Source: Candidatus Kaiserbacteria bacterium (GTDB taxonomy: Bacteria > Patescibacteria > Paceibacteria > UBA9973 > UBA2103). Taken from it: a stretch of DNA of 64,000 nucleotides. This document shows positions 1-10,501 of this stretch, piece by piece. The stretch is taken from the NCBI GenBank assembly GCA_016182485.1, contig JACPGH010000003.1, positions 1 to 64,000 of the forward strand. Reading direction: 5' to 3'. Within the stretch, counting starts at the first letter, position 1. Every line of letters starts with the position of its first letter. The position numbers were made by a program, and so were the translations under genes. Below the pieces are notes generated by a model that had not been told where the DNA came from, ran no database searches, and saw only the letters and a program-made list of their open reading frames with translations.

Positions 1-2148
1 TCTCTGCAACTGCCGAGTGATTATTCGGGAACAATGAACTGGAAAATCGACGGCGTGTCCATCGCTCCTCCTCTCCAGGGAACACAGAGCTTCATTACGG
101 GTGGATCGATCATCTCCTACACCCTCAATATGAGTTCGTATCCTGGCGGAGCCCATACTATCTCCATGTCCGGACTAACTTCCAGCACGCGTGGGGCGGG
201 AACCGTATCTATTAATGTGATGTTAAACAATACGCCCGCGCCGGCAGGCGACACTTCTTCTCCTTCCGCACCCACAGGCCTTAGAGCCGCGTACCTCTCC
301 CAGAACCAAGTCCAGCTTACCTGGAACGCCGCCACGGACAACGTGGGCGTCACCGGCTACCGAGTCTACGACGGAGGCGTTCTGCGAGTCAGCTTGGGCA
401 ATCTGCTCACCTTTACCGACTCCGTCGATCCCGGCACCTCCCACGCCTATACGGTCGGCGCTATGGATGCGGCCGGCAACGCCATCATCCAGTCCGCGCC
501 GGTATCGTATACCCATGTCGCTCCCGTCTCTACCACTCTTACTCCTCCTACTACCTTGACGGCGACCGCAGCGTCAGCCACGAAAATTGTCCTGAATTGG
601 AACGGCGCGATTGCGAGCGCGGGAATACGGGGATACCGTCTATCGCGGAATGGTTCGTACCTTACCGGCTTATCCAATATAAATTCATATGAAGATATCA
701 CGGTCTCTCCCGCTACATCTTACGCGTATTCCATTCAAACCAGCGACATGGGAGACAATCTCTCGGCTTCCTCCGTTACTGCGGCAGTAACTACTCCCGC
801 TGTCACCGCCGCCGACACCTCCGCGCCCTCGGTGCCGACTGGTCTTACGGTTACTTCCTACGATAGCTTTACTCAAAATGCCACTCTCTCCTGGAATCCA
901 TCTACCGACAATGTCGGAATAAATTTGTACAGAATATACAAGAACGGCGCGTTCTTCCAGGGCGAGACGCAAAACTCGGCGACTGTGAACGTCGGCCCTC
1001 CCGGTACCGCGAACTCCTTCACCGTCGCCGCCTGCGACGCGGCCAATAACTGCTCGGCGCAGTCCGCTCCGCTCTCGTACACCGCGCCGGTTACAACAAC
1101 ATTGCAGATCACTTCCCCTAAAACGGGCGCCACTTGGCTTATAGGTTCCGCCCAGACAGTTACATGGACCACGAACGTAGCGAGCGGGAACGCGTACATC
1201 TACCTCAAGAATGCTGCCGGCCAGCTAACCGCCATTCACGGCAGTACGCCGCCCGCGATCTCATCAGGATCGGCTTCCGTGACCATTCCCGCGACTCTGA
1301 GTCCCAGCGTATATTCACTTGTCATATCACCTGAAACGGCAGGCGCCTTTCCAGATGCGGAAAGCGGCGGTATCGGGATATCGACCGCCTACTTTGATCC
1401 GATTCCGAACCAGACGGCAACTGTCGGCCGGGAAATGAGCTTCGTTATCTCATATACCGGCTCGTCCATTACCGCGAGCCCGGCTCCTTCCGGTTCTAAG
1501 ATCCTCAATCTGGGAGATGTTACAATGAACGGGGCTTTGAGCAGTCTCGACGCTTCGTACGCTCTCGGCTACGCGAGCGGCACGCGGACCCTGACTGAAG
1601 CGCAGAAGCTTCTCGCGGACGTAAACGGCGACGGAACCGTGACGTCTCAGGACAGTGATGCCATATTGAGCGCGGCTATCGGGGCTACGAAGCTGGCGAC
1701 CAAAGCGATCTTCGTATGGACTCCCACTGAAACCGGCACCTTCACCGTTTCTCCCATTGTTTCTACGCCGGGAGGAAGCTCCTTCTCCCGATCGGTCCAG
1801 ATCACCGTATCCGCGGCGCCTGTTTCAAGCGCCGGCCAGAGCCGAAACTCTCTCACGGCTTCTGCGTACGAGGCCTTCCGCTCCACTCAGGATGCCGGCG
1901 CGGAGTTCTCGGGACCTGGCCTCGCATACGCGTGGAATCGCAATCTTGAGTTCGGCTCTCCGTATCCGGAAGATATTAGGGCCCTGCAAAGAGTCCTTGC
2001 CGATCAGGGCGTATATGTGGGCGAAATTACCGGCGGCTTCTATGCGAAGACATACCAGGCCGTCAAGCTCTTCCAGAAAAAGCACGGCATCAAATCTACC
2101 GGCTTCGTCGGTCCTGTCACAAGGCAGAAATTGAACGAATTATATTAG
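1..2148 (+). CDS. Multidomain surface protein, 5' end outside window: FN3 repeats, dockerin-like, C-terminal peptidoglycan-binding domain
   Basis: The reading frame is open from base 1, so the first visible ATG (34) is internal and the gene starts upstream. About 715 codons are visible. Three fibronectin type III modules lie at roughly nt 260-515, 540-800 and 820-1080, each with the APTGL...LTW...GVTGYRVY style pattern. An Ig-like/Ser-Thr-rich module follows (about 1095-1370). A dockerin-like pair of Ca-binding loops is at 1500-1690 (GDVTMNGALSSLD and DVNGDGTVTSQD). The C-terminal 60 residues (1965-2145) form a PG_binding_1 domain (ALQRVLADQGVYVG, then FQKKHGIKSTGFVGPVTRQKL). FN3 and PG-binding modules point to an exported, wall-attached protein. 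The binding target is unknown. It lies just upstream of the pilus cluster, but a functional link is only inferred. Confidence 0.8.
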   Translation, partial: SLQLPSDYSGTMNWKIDGVSIAPPLQGTQSFITGGSIISYTLNMSSYPGGAHTISMSGLTSSTRGAGTVSINVMLNNTPAPAGDTSSPSAPTGLRAAYLSQNQVQLTWNAATDNVGVTGYRVYDGGVLRVSLGNLLTFTDSVDPGTSHAYTVGAMDAAGNAIIQSAPVSYTHVAPVSTTLTPPTTLTATAASATKIVLNWNGAIASAGIRGYRLSRNGSYLTGLSNINSYEDITVSPATSYAYSIQTSDMGDNLSASSVTAAVTTPAVTAADTSAPSVPTGLTVTSYDSFTQNATLSWNPSTDNVGINLYRIYKNGAFFQGETQNSATVNVGPPGTANSFTVAACDAANNCSAQSAPLSYTAPVTTTLQITSPKTGATWLIGSAQTVTWTTNVASGNAYIYLKNAAGQLTAIHGSTPPAISSGSASVTIPATLSPSVYSLVISPETAGAFPDAESGGIGISTAYFDPIPNQTATVGREMSFVISYTGSSITASPAPSGSKILNLGDVTMNGALSSLDASYALGYASGTRTLTEAQKLLADVNGDGTVTSQDSDAILSAAIGATKLATKAIFVWTPTETGTFTVSPIVSTPGGSSFSRSVQITVSAAPVSSAGQSRNSLTASAYEAFRSTQDAGAEFSGPGLAYAWNRNLEFGSPYPEDIRALQRVLADQGVYVGEITGGFYAKTYQAVKLFQKKHGIKSTGFVGPVTRQKLNELY

Positions 2149-2265
2149 CTGGCTGGGTGGAGGTTTCGCGGGCGAGTGCGCAGAAATCTTCGGCGGATAC
2201 CTCGCGCACGAATTTCTCATCCGCCCGGGGAAGGAAGAACAAATCGGCGAGCGACCACCACATGG

Positions 2266-2271
2266 TATTAT
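2266..2271 (+). promoter_or_regulatory. -10 element of leaderless pilM promoter
   Basis: TATTAT ends 6 nt before the pilM ATG at 2278, so the transcript would begin at or next to the start codon. No Shine-Dalgarno sequence is present. The same spacing recurs at several other genes in the window. Confidence 0.5.
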
Positions 2272-2277
2272 TTTCGC

Positions 2278-3348
2278 ATGTCCTTTCTCTCTGACCTTTT
2301 CGCCAAGACGAAGAGGGAGAAGAGCGTGCTCGGCGTTGACATCGGCTCTTCTTCGCTCAAAGTAGTCCAATTGCGTAAGGAACATGGTCAAGCCGTGCTT
2401 GAGACATACGGCGAACTCGCGCTCGGACCCTACGGGGGCTCGGAAGTGGGCCAGGCCACCAACCTCTCCGGCGAGCAGATCGCTGAAACCTTAAAGGATC
2501 TCCTGCGCGAAGCGCGGGTAACTACGACCTCTTGCGGAATATCCATACCCTATGCGCGGTCGCTTCTCACCCTGATTGAACTGCCTAGGCGGGACAACGC
2601 CAAAGAGCAGAAAACAGTCATCGAGCTCGAGGCGCGCAAATATATTCCCGTACCCCTTTCCGAAGTGCAGCTCGACTGGTTCGTCGTACCCGACATCGAC
2701 CCGTCTGATAATGCGGCAAAAAATAAGGTCTCCGTTCTCGTGGTTGCCGTACATAACGACGAACTCTCCCTGCTCCACAGCGTGATATCCGCCGCCGGCC
2801 TCACCGCGAGCTTCTACGAGATCGAGATATTCAGCACCATACGGGCAGTCGTTGAGGAGCCTATCAAACCAGTCATGGTCCTGGACGTGGGCGCGGGTTC
2901 TACGAAAATGTATGTCGTCGAACACGGCGTCGTCGCGCTCTCGCACGCCCTCTCGACCGGCAGTCAGGACATTACGCGCGCCATTGCGGTCTCCGGGAAC
3001 CTTTCCATCGAGCGCGCTGAAGCGTTGAAGAAGACTGGAGGGGTTGCGGGCAGTAACGCGAGCTTGGACTTGGTCTTTTCGCGCATATTCGCGGAAGTGC
3101 GGCGCGTGATCATCCAGTACGAGACGGCGCACAGGAAATCTATCTCGGCCATTGTCCTCACGGGCGGCGGCGGCGTTACGAAGGAATTGAATTCGTACGC
3201 CAAGGAAGCGTTTTCGATAGACGTGCAGGTCGCAGATCCCTTCGCTAAGACGGAAGCCCCGGCATTTATGCGCAGCGTCCTGCAATCGATCGGCCCGGAA
3301 TTCGCCGTAGCCGTCGGTCTCGCGCTGCGCAAGCTGGAGGAGATTTAA
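2278..3348 (+). CDS. pilM: Type IV pilus assembly protein PilM
   Basis: 356 residues. Actin-like ATPase of the PilMNO inner-membrane platform, which binds the cytoplasmic N-terminus of PilN. The ASKHA phosphate-1 motif GVDIGSSSLKVVQL is near residues 16-29. A second nucleotide-binding segment (VLDVGAGSTKMYVVE) lies near 200, and a third (IVLTGGGGVTKELNSYAKE) near 290. Start 2278 is preferred over the in-frame 2176 because it has a -10 hexamer 6 nt upstream and gives the usual PilM N-terminus. It is the first gene of a long collinear pilus cluster. Confidence 0.92.
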   Translation: MSFLSDLFAKTKREKSVLGVDIGSSSLKVVQLRKEHGQAVLETYGELALGPYGGSEVGQATNLSGEQIAETLKDLLREARVTTTSCGISIPYARSLLTLIELPRRDNAKEQKTVIELEARKYIPVPLSEVQLDWFVVPDIDPSDNAAKNKVSVLVVAVHNDELSLLHSVISAAGLTASFYEIEIFSTIRAVVEEPIKPVMVLDVGAGSTKMYVVEHGVVALSHALSTGSQDITRAIAVSGNLSIERAEALKKTGGVAGSNASLDLVFSRIFAEVRRVIIQYETAHRKSISAIVLTGGGGVTKELNSYAKEAFSIDVQVADPFAKTEAPAFMRSVLQSIGPEFAVAVGLALRKLEEI

Positions 3349-3386
3349 CTCCGTACTACTTTTGCCTGGGATGGGTTTTGCACATG

Positions 3387-3420
3387 CGGTACGCGCGCCC
3401 TTGCGCGCGTACCGTATACT
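3387..3420 (+). promoter_or_regulatory. 12-bp perfect inverted repeat abutting the pilN -10 hexamer
   Basis: CGGTACGCGCGC and its exact complement are separated by CCTT (3387-3414). The repeat is followed immediately by TATACT (3415-3420), 9 nt before the pilN ATG. It could be the pilM terminator stem, but no T-run follows. It could equally be an operator overlapping the -35 region of a secondary promoter. Confidence 0.5.
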
Positions 3421-3429
3421 TGAGGTTAA

Positions 3430-4053
3430 ATGCTGCCGCCGACTATTCCAACGTCGTTCGTTCCGCATTCCGCCTCGGCGACCACTCGTCGATATCGGGC
3501 CTCGATATCGGGCCTCGAATACGGGGCGTATGGGATTTTGGTTATCGTTCTCGTTCTGGCGCTCGGCGTTTTCATCTACGGCCGCATCTTGAGCGCGCAA
3601 GAGTCAGCGAAGAGCGCCGCCTTGACTAAGGCGCAGTCCGCTATCGATCCGGCTACTATCGCCGGCTTTGTCCGGCTCCGCGATCGTCTCGTCTCGTCTC
3701 GTACGCTCTTGGATCGCCACTTCATGCTCTCTAATTTCTTCTCGATACTCTCCTCGACCGCTCCCTCGAGCGTGCGTTTCCTCTCGCTCAATGTCACACT
3801 TCAAGAGGAAGGTACGGTAGCGCTCGAAGGAAACGGGGTCGCCAAAAACTTCAATGCTCTGGCTGCCACCTCGAACGCGTTCGCCACAGAAGGACGCATC
3901 AAGGACGCTATTTTCTCGCATATAGTCGTGAGTCCGAGAGATAGCTCGGTGTCATTCTCGCTTTCAGCAACTCTTGACCCCAAGCTCGTCGAATTTACCG
4001 CCTCGGCCCTGCAACCGCCGCCGCCGGAGGAGCCTCCTCTCTCTGACATATGA
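3430..4053 (+). CDS. pilN: PilN-like type IV pilus inner-membrane protein
   Basis: 207 residues. There is a short basic N-terminal tail, one transmembrane helix near residues 34-52 (YGILVIVLVLALGVFIYG), then a coiled and globular extracytoplasmic part. That is the PilN/GspL-C layout, and position between pilM and pilO supports it. The N-terminus contains a 13-nt direct repeat (tcgatatcgggcc, about 3489-3514) encoding part of the tail. The C-terminus is proline-rich (PPPPEEPP). The stop overlaps the next ATG by 4 nt (ATGA), indicating translational coupling. Confidence 0.75.
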   Translation: MLPPTIPTSFVPHSASATTRRYRASISGLEYGAYGILVIVLVLALGVFIYGRILSAQESAKSAALTKAQSAIDPATIAGFVRLRDRLVSSRTLLDRHFMLSNFFSILSSTAPSSVRFLSLNVTLQEEGTVALEGNGVAKNFNALAATSNAFATEGRIKDAIFSHIVVSPRDSSVSFSLSATLDPKLVEFTASALQPPPPEEPPLSDI

Positions 4054-4580
4054 ACGGACGTCTTCTGCCTCTTCTTGCTCTCGGTGTCGCCATAGCGATT
4101 TTTCTCCTTTACGTGAATCCGACCTGGTCGGGTCCGATAGCGGCGACTAAGGCTGTTATCGCCTCGGATGACGAGGCGCTCGCCGCCGCCAATCGGTATG
4201 CCGCCCAGCAGAATCAACTCGCTTCCGCCCGCAACGCGATCGACCCCGCCGATCTCGACCGGCTTTCAGCATTCCTTCCAGACTCGGTAAATAATGTGGG
4301 GATTATCCTCGATCTGAACGGATTGGCGGCTCGTTCAGGACTGTCGTTAGAGAATATAGACGTGACTGCAAATGAGGCAGGTAATTCTGACAACGCTAAT
4401 CCCCTCGGCTCCGCGGACTTATCGCTTTCCGCGCTAGGGACCTACGGGGCCCTGCAGAACTTCCTGCGAGGCGTCGAGCGGAGCCGCCGCCTTCTCGATG
4501 TCCAATCCATCTCGGTGAAGGGATCTGATACCGGCGTGTATACATATAAGATGGCGCTGCGCCTCTATTGGCTACGTTGA
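4050..4580 (+). CDS. pilO: PilO-like type IV pilus protein
   Basis: 176 residues. One N-terminal transmembrane helix (about 4-22), a coiled-coil-prone segment rich in Ala/Gln/Asn (30-60), then a ferredoxin-like periplasmic domain with a GTYGALQNFLRGVERSRRLL segment that is typical of PilO. Overlaps pilN by 4 nt. It is expected to form the PilN/PilO heterodimer that links PilM to the rest of the machine. Assignment rests on topology, the conserved C-terminal segment and gene order. Confidence 0.75.
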   Translation: MNGRLLPLLALGVAIAIFLLYVNPTWSGPIAATKAVIASDDEALAAANRYAAQQNQLASARNAIDPADLDRLSAFLPDSVNNVGIILDLNGLAARSGLSLENIDVTANEAGNSDNANPLGSADLSLSALGTYGALQNFLRGVERSRRLLDVQSISVKGSDTGVYTYKMALRLYWLR

Positions 4581-4583
4581 CCT

Positions 4584-4870
4584 ATGAAATCTTCACAAAC
4601 CCCGCTTCTCGTACTCGCCGCGATCATATTAGCGGCAGGCGCATATTGGTACTTCTTTTTTGGTTCGGACGAAGAAGAAGCCACACTCTCGGCATCCCGA
4701 TCCGTGAGCGAGGCGCAAGCCCAGTTCCAAGTCCTGATAAGTCAGCTTTCGCCCATCAGTTTCCCGACTGAAATATTATCCGATCCGCGCTTCGGCGTAC
4801 TCGTGGATATGGCAGTTCCTGTCTTTCCGGAACCGGCCGGCCGGCCGGATCCTTTTGCCCAACTCCGTTA

Positions 4871-4871
<1 letters not shown>
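4584..4871 (+). CDS. Small single-pass membrane protein of the pilus cluster
   Basis: 95 residues: one transmembrane helix at 6-25 (LLVLAAIILAAGAYWYFFF), an acidic stretch (DEEEA) and a short extracytoplasmic tail ending in a Pro-rich FPEPAGRPDPFAQLR. It occupies the slot of pilP in PilMNOP operons and the PDPF segment recalls PilP C-terminal regions, but it is too short for a confident call. The stop codon TAA overlaps the ATG of the next gene (TAATG), so it is translationally coupled to pilB. Confidence 0.6.
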
Positions 4872-6625
<1,754 letters not shown>

Positions 6626-6638
6626 CAGGGACTTATAG

Positions 6639-6644
6639 TATACT
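6639..6644 (+). promoter_or_regulatory. -10 element before response regulator
   Basis: TATACT ends 9 nt before the ATG at 6654. A TTGACA at 6622-6627 is only 11 nt upstream, too close to serve as a matching -35. Confidence 0.35.
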
Positions 6645-6653
6645 GAAAACGCA

Positions 6654-7052
6654 ATGGCATATCGGATCTATCTGGTAGATGATGACCGGTTCCTAGTAGA
6701 TTTGTACGCGGTGAAGTTCAAGAACGCCGGGCATGATGTCTCCGCCTTCACCGGCGGAGAAGCTTTGCTCGCGGAATTGCGCAAGGGCTCAGTCCCAGAC
6801 GCCATCCTGCTCGATCTAATCATGCCGGGCATAAACGGTTTTGAAGCGCTCGAAACCATACGGAAGGAAAAGCTTGCGCAGGGCGCGAAGATAATAGTCT
6901 TATCTAATCAAGGGCAGGATTCTGATATCGAACGGGCGAAGCGTCTCGCGGTGGACGGCTATATTATCAAAGCATCCGCCATCCCGTCGGAGGTATTTGC
7001 CGAAACGCTTCGTACGATCGGCCAGGGCACCTCGGGCGGTCCGCAACTGTAA
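6654..7052 (+). CDS. Single-domain response regulator (CheY-like receiver)
   Basis: 132 residues, one receiver domain and no output domain. Acidic pocket D9/D10/D11, phospho-acceptor D54 (LLDLIMPG), switch Ser 84 (VLSNQ) and invariant Lys 106 (YIIKAS) are all present. Located between pilB and pilT, so it likely modulates pilus motor activity by protein contact, as PilG/PilH-type regulators do. No histidine kinase is in the window. Confidence 0.88.
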   Translation: MAYRIYLVDDDRFLVDLYAVKFKNAGHDVSAFTGGEALLAELRKGSVPDAILLDLIMPGINGFEALETIRKEKLAQGAKIIVLSNQGQDSDIERAKRLAVDGYIIKASAIPSEVFAETLRTIGQGTSGGPQL

Positions 7053-7058
7053 GGCACT

Positions 7059-8120
7059 ATGACCCCCGATAAACGTCTCGGAGAGCTGCTCGACCTCGTC
7101 ATCAGGGAAGGAGGCTCGGACCTGCATATATATGCGGGCGGCCCGCCGACCATACGGGTCGCCGGCGTACTCATCCCGATCACGAAATACGAGCCGCTGG
7201 CGGCAGAAGACACCGAGGCGATGTTCAAGAGCATCGTGCCCGAAGAGCGGTGGCAGACGTTCCTTAAGAACCAGAGCCTTGATCTCTCGTATTCGCACCG
7301 GGCGGACGCGCGCTTCCGCATCAACGGTTACCGCGCGCAGGGTACGGTCGCTTTCGCCCTCCGGCTCATTCCGCACGCGATCCGGACGTTCGCGGAATTG
7401 AACCTTCCGTCGCTCCTCGAGGTGTTCACCCAGCGGAAGCAGGGGTTCTTTCTTGTGGTCGGGCCGGTAGGGCAGGGAAAGTCCACGACGCTTGCCGCCA
7501 TGACAGACCGCATTAACGATTCGCGAGCTGCGCACATCCTTACCATCGAAGATCCGGTAGAATATATTTTCACTCCCAAGCGCTCCCTCATACATCAGCG
7601 CGAAGTCCATATCGATGTGCCTGATTTCGCGTCGGCTCTCCAAGCCGCGTTCCGCGAAGATGTCGACGTAATCATGGTTGGGGAGATGCGCGATTACGAG
7701 ACCATCTCGATGGCCGTAACTGCAGCCGAGACCGGACATCTCGTATTCTCCACGCTGCACACCAACAATGCCTCGCAAACCATAGATCGCATCATAGATA
7801 TGTTCCCCGCCCAGCAGCAGGACCAAGTGCGCGTACAGCTCGCAGGTTCTCTCGCCGGCATCTTCTCGCAACGCCTCCTGCCGCGGGTCTCTGGAGGTCT
7901 TATTCCCGCCTTCGAGCTTCTCATCAATAATAATGCGGTAAGCACGCTTATCCGCGAGAAGCAGACACACGAGCTAAATTCAGTAATACAGACCTCTTCT
8001 CAGGAAGGAATGGTAGATATGGATCGCATGCTCTCCGAACTCGTCCACAAGGGAGAGGTGACCGTCGAGCACGCATACGAGCATGCGATGGATCCGAAGA
8101 CGTTCGAAAGATACCTGTGA
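7059..8120 (+). CDS. pilT: Pilus retraction ATPase PilT
   Basis: 353 residues, the usual PilT length. N-terminal PAS-like domain (SDLHIYAGGPPTIRVAG), Walker A GPVGQGKST near 136, Asp box (EDPVEYIF), Walker B (DVIMVGEMRD), His box (STLHTNNA). The C-terminus lacks an obvious AIRNLIRE motif. The closest match is STLIREKQTHEL. Having both PilB and PilT suggests a dynamic, retractile pilus usable for attachment or DNA uptake. Confidence 0.92.
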   Translation: MTPDKRLGELLDLVIREGGSDLHIYAGGPPTIRVAGVLIPITKYEPLAAEDTEAMFKSIVPEERWQTFLKNQSLDLSYSHRADARFRINGYRAQGTVAFALRLIPHAIRTFAELNLPSLLEVFTQRKQGFFLVVGPVGQGKSTTLAAMTDRINDSRAAHILTIEDPVEYIFTPKRSLIHQREVHIDVPDFASALQAAFREDVDVIMVGEMRDYETISMAVTAAETGHLVFSTLHTNNASQTIDRIIDMFPAQQQDQVRVQLAGSLAGIFSQRLLPRVSGGLIPAFELLINNNAVSTLIREKQTHELNSVIQTSSQEGMVDMDRMLSELVHKGEVTVEHAYEHAMDPKTFERYL

Positions 8121-8196
8121 ACTAGGCACTAGGCACTAGGCACTAGGATGCTAGCATGGAGAGGAATTTGCTAACGCCTAGAGCCTAGCGCCTAAC
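8121..8196 (+). repeat. Short direct and inverted CTAGGCA-type repeats
   Basis: The pilT-pilC gap consists of tandem actaggc units (three copies at 8120-8147), then a spacer and gcctagagcctagcgcctaa in inverse orientation. Related arrays occur at 10427-10482 and about 14329-14340, so this is a family of small palindromic intergenic repeats. Confidence 0.6.
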
Positions 8197-9402
8197 ATGC
8201 TATTTAACTACCACGCGATAGATCAGGACGGGCACGAGCGGGACGGGACTATCGAGGCGCCGGGACAAGATATCGCCGTCGCCGCGTTGCAGCGGCGGAG
8301 CCTGATAATCTCAGCCATTACGCCAGCCGAACAGAAGTCGGGACTCTCGATGGAATTGCCGTTCATGAATCGGGTTTCGAACAAGGATATCGTCATCCTT
8401 TCGCGGCAGATCGCTACGTTGTTCGAAGCGCAAGTATCCGCGCTGCGCATCTTCCGCCTGCTTGCCGCCGAAGTCGATAATAAGTATCTCGCGAAGGTAC
8501 TCTCTGGTGTGAGCGACGATCTGCAGGGCGGCAGCCCTATAAGCAAAGCCTTATCGCAGTATCCGAAGGCGTTCTCCTCTTTTTACGTCAATATGGTGCA
8601 TGCCGGAGAAGAGTCCGGGAAACTATCCGAGACCTTCGTCTATCTTGCCGATTATCTCGACCGTTCTTATGAGATCACGAGCAAGGTCAGCAATGCCCTC
8701 ATTTATCCCATTTTCATTGTGTCGACGTTCTTCGGAGTCATGATCCTTATGCTGACTCTCGTCATTCCGAAGATCAGCGCTATCCTCCTCGAATCCGGCC
8801 AAGAAATACCGTTTTATACGAAGATCGTAATAGGCCTTTCCGACTTCTTCGTTCAATATGGGATATTCGTCTTTTTCGCACTGATAGCCGGGGGCGTTTA
8901 CGTGTGGCAGCTCGGCAAGACTCCCAAGGGAAAGCTCGCTATGGACGGCCTCAAGCTCTCGGTCCCTTACCTGGGCAGCCTGTATTCCAAGTTTTATCTC
9001 GCCCGAATCGCGGACAATTTCTCCACGATGCTCCTCTCTGGCATTCCTGTGATCGAAGCCATCGAGATTACGGGTTCAGTCGTAGATAACTCCGTATACC
9101 AGGCAGTGCTAGAGGACGTGAAGAATGACGTGAAAGGGGGGGCCTCCATTTCGAACGCCCTAGGCGCGCACCCGGAGATCCCGAGCATCATGACCGCCAT
9201 CATGCGGGTCGGGGAAGAAACCGGCGAACTGGGCAAAATACTCACTACCTTGGCCAAGTTCTATAACCGGGAAGTGAGCAATGCCGTAGACACACTCGTC
9301 GGGCTCATCGAGCCTCTGATGCTCGTCCTCCTCGGCGTCGGAGTAGGCACCCTCCTCGCGGCAGTATTGATGCCAATCTACAATCTCGCCAGCGCGTTCT
9401 AG
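8197..9402 (+). CDS. pilC: Type IV pilus platform protein PilC (GspF family)
   Basis: 401 residues, full length. Two GspF domains (about 68-190 and 270-395) each carry the G(E)ESG/GEETGEL-type motif (MVHAGEESGKLSE and MRVGEETGELGK). Three hydrophobic segments lie near 167-190, 215-240 and 370-395. It is the inner-membrane platform on which the PilB and PilT motors act. Confidence 0.93.
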   Translation: MLFNYHAIDQDGHERDGTIEAPGQDIAVAALQRRSLIISAITPAEQKSGLSMELPFMNRVSNKDIVILSRQIATLFEAQVSALRIFRLLAAEVDNKYLAKVLSGVSDDLQGGSPISKALSQYPKAFSSFYVNMVHAGEESGKLSETFVYLADYLDRSYEITSKVSNALIYPIFIVSTFFGVMILMLTLVIPKISAILLESGQEIPFYTKIVIGLSDFFVQYGIFVFFALIAGGVYVWQLGKTPKGKLAMDGLKLSVPYLGSLYSKFYLARIADNFSTMLLSGIPVIEAIEITGSVVDNSVYQAVLEDVKNDVKGGASISNALGAHPEIPSIMTAIMRVGEETGELGKILTTLAKFYNREVSNAVDTLVGLIEPLMLVLLGVGVGTLLAAVLMPIYNLASAF

Positions 9403-9476
9403 TAGCTTATCCACAGCTGCTCAGCGCGGCGACATTCTATGGCGTACAATTTAGCCATTAGCCAATTATTATCATT

Positions 9477-9944
9477 ATGTACAAAAATCGTTCCCGAGGT
9501 CTTGTCCTGAGCTTGTCGAAGGGCTTCACCCTCATCGAATTACTCGTAGTCATCGCCATCATTGGCATTCTCTCGGCCGTTGTGCTCGCTTCCTTGAACA
9601 CGGCGCGCTCGAGGGGCAATGATGCGGCGATTCAGTCGGACTTATCAGCCGTTCGAGCCCAGGCTGAAATCTTCTACGGCACTGGCAACACGTATGGCAC
9701 AGCTGGCGCGAGTTGCACCACCGCCGGCAGTCTATTCGCCGACGCGACAATAGCAAGAGCCATCACTGGCGCAGAGTCGGCCAACGGATCGGCGAGCGTA
9801 GTTTGTAACAATTCGACAACCGCGTATGCGATCTCCTCGCCGCTCGCGTCGGATGTTTCCAAATTCTGGTGCATCGATTCGACCGGTTTCGCTGGGCAGC
9901 GCGCCACCGCCCTCGGCACCGCGACTGTGTGCCCTGCGAGCTAA
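9477..9944 (+). CDS. Type IV pilin with repeat-derived leader peptide
   Basis: 155 residues. Prepilin peptidase site G16|FTLIE with Glu at mature position 5, followed by the hydrophobic helix LLVVIAIIGILSAVVLASLNTARSRG. The mature part has a Cys pair near the C-terminus (FWCIDSTGF and TVCPAS). The 16-residue leader is unusual: it contains a copy of the widespread repeat CCTGAGCTTGTCGAAGG, read as LSLSKG. Bases encoding the FTLIE helix are identical to those of the next pilin. Confidence 0.88.
   Translation: MYKNRSRGLVLSLSKGFTLIELLVVIAIIGILSAVVLASLNTARSRGNDAAIQSDLSAVRAQAEIFYGTGNTYGTAGASCTTAGSLFADATIARAITGAESANGSASVVCNNSTTAYAISSPLASDVSKFWCIDSTGFAGQRATALGTATVCPAS
9506..9523 (+). repeat. CCTGAGCTTGTCGAAGGG repeat inside pilin leader
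   Basis: The 18-nt motif recurs as its reverse complement in ligA (14938-14955). It matches a repeat I know to be common in many bacterial genomes. Here it encodes the end of the pilin signal peptide right before the cleavage site. Confidence 0.6.
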
Positions 9945-9967
9945 TAATTCTGCCTACCTCAATCTCT

Positions 9968-10414
9968 ATGAAAAAAGGCTTCACCCTCATCGAATTACTC
10001 GTAGTCATCGCCATCATTGGCATTCTCTCGGCCGTTGTGCTCGCTTCCTTGAACACGGCGCGCAACAAGGGGAGCGATGCGGCGATACAGGCCGACTTGA
10101 GTAGCGTGCGCTCGCAGGCGGCGATATACTTCAACGAGAACGGCAATTACGGAACGGTGACTGAAGCGACAACCGGCTGTACCGCTCCTAACACGTTCTT
10201 CGTGTTGGATACGACCGTGGCTACCCAAGTTGCCGCAGCAGAAAACGCCAATGGCACGACGCTCGGCGTTGTATGCAATACTGCCGCGAACGGAGAAGCC
10301 TATGCTGTTTCGGCCGCGCTCGTGGCTAACTCCGGATCTTACTTCTGTATCGACAGTGCGGGCGTAGCGACGACTACTGCTACGGGGCTCGGTGCGAATA
10401 CGACCTGCTCATAG
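9968..10414 (+). CDS. Type IV pilin, tandem paralogue
   Basis: 148 residues with a normal 4-residue leader MKKG|FTLIE. It shares an identical stretch of about 85 nt with the preceding pilin over the cleavage site and N-terminal helix, then diverges in the globular domain. The same spacing of cysteines is kept (YFCIDSAG and NTTCS at the end). Probably a major or minor pilin duplicate. Confidence 0.88.
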   Translation: MKKGFTLIELLVVIAIIGILSAVVLASLNTARNKGSDAAIQADLSSVRSQAAIYFNENGNYGTVTEATTGCTAPNTFFVLDTTVATQVAAAENANGTTLGVVCNTAANGEAYAVSAALVANSGSYFCIDSAGVATTTATGLGANTTCS

Positions 10415-10426
10415 CTAGCTTATCAG

Positions 10427-10482
10427 GCTTTAGGCGCTAGGCTCTAGCATCCAACTGCTAGAGCCTAAAGCCTAGTGCCTGG
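10427..10482 (+). repeat. Imperfect palindromic repeat upstream of pilD
   Basis: gctttaggcgctaggctctagc is followed after a short loop by gctagagcctaaagcctag in inverse order, forming a long imperfect hairpin of the same GCCTAG-rich family as at 8121-8196. Confidence 0.55.
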
Positions 10483-10501
10483 AGCCTTGTATTATTGGCT
10501 C

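Noticed and set aside
2491..3600. 369-codon minus-strand open frame opposite pilM
   Set aside because: Shadow of pilM codon usage. It shows low-complexity Arg/Asp content and no family.
8120..10482. CRISPR array
   Set aside because: The ACTAGGC units are contiguous, very short and without spacers, and no cas genes are present.
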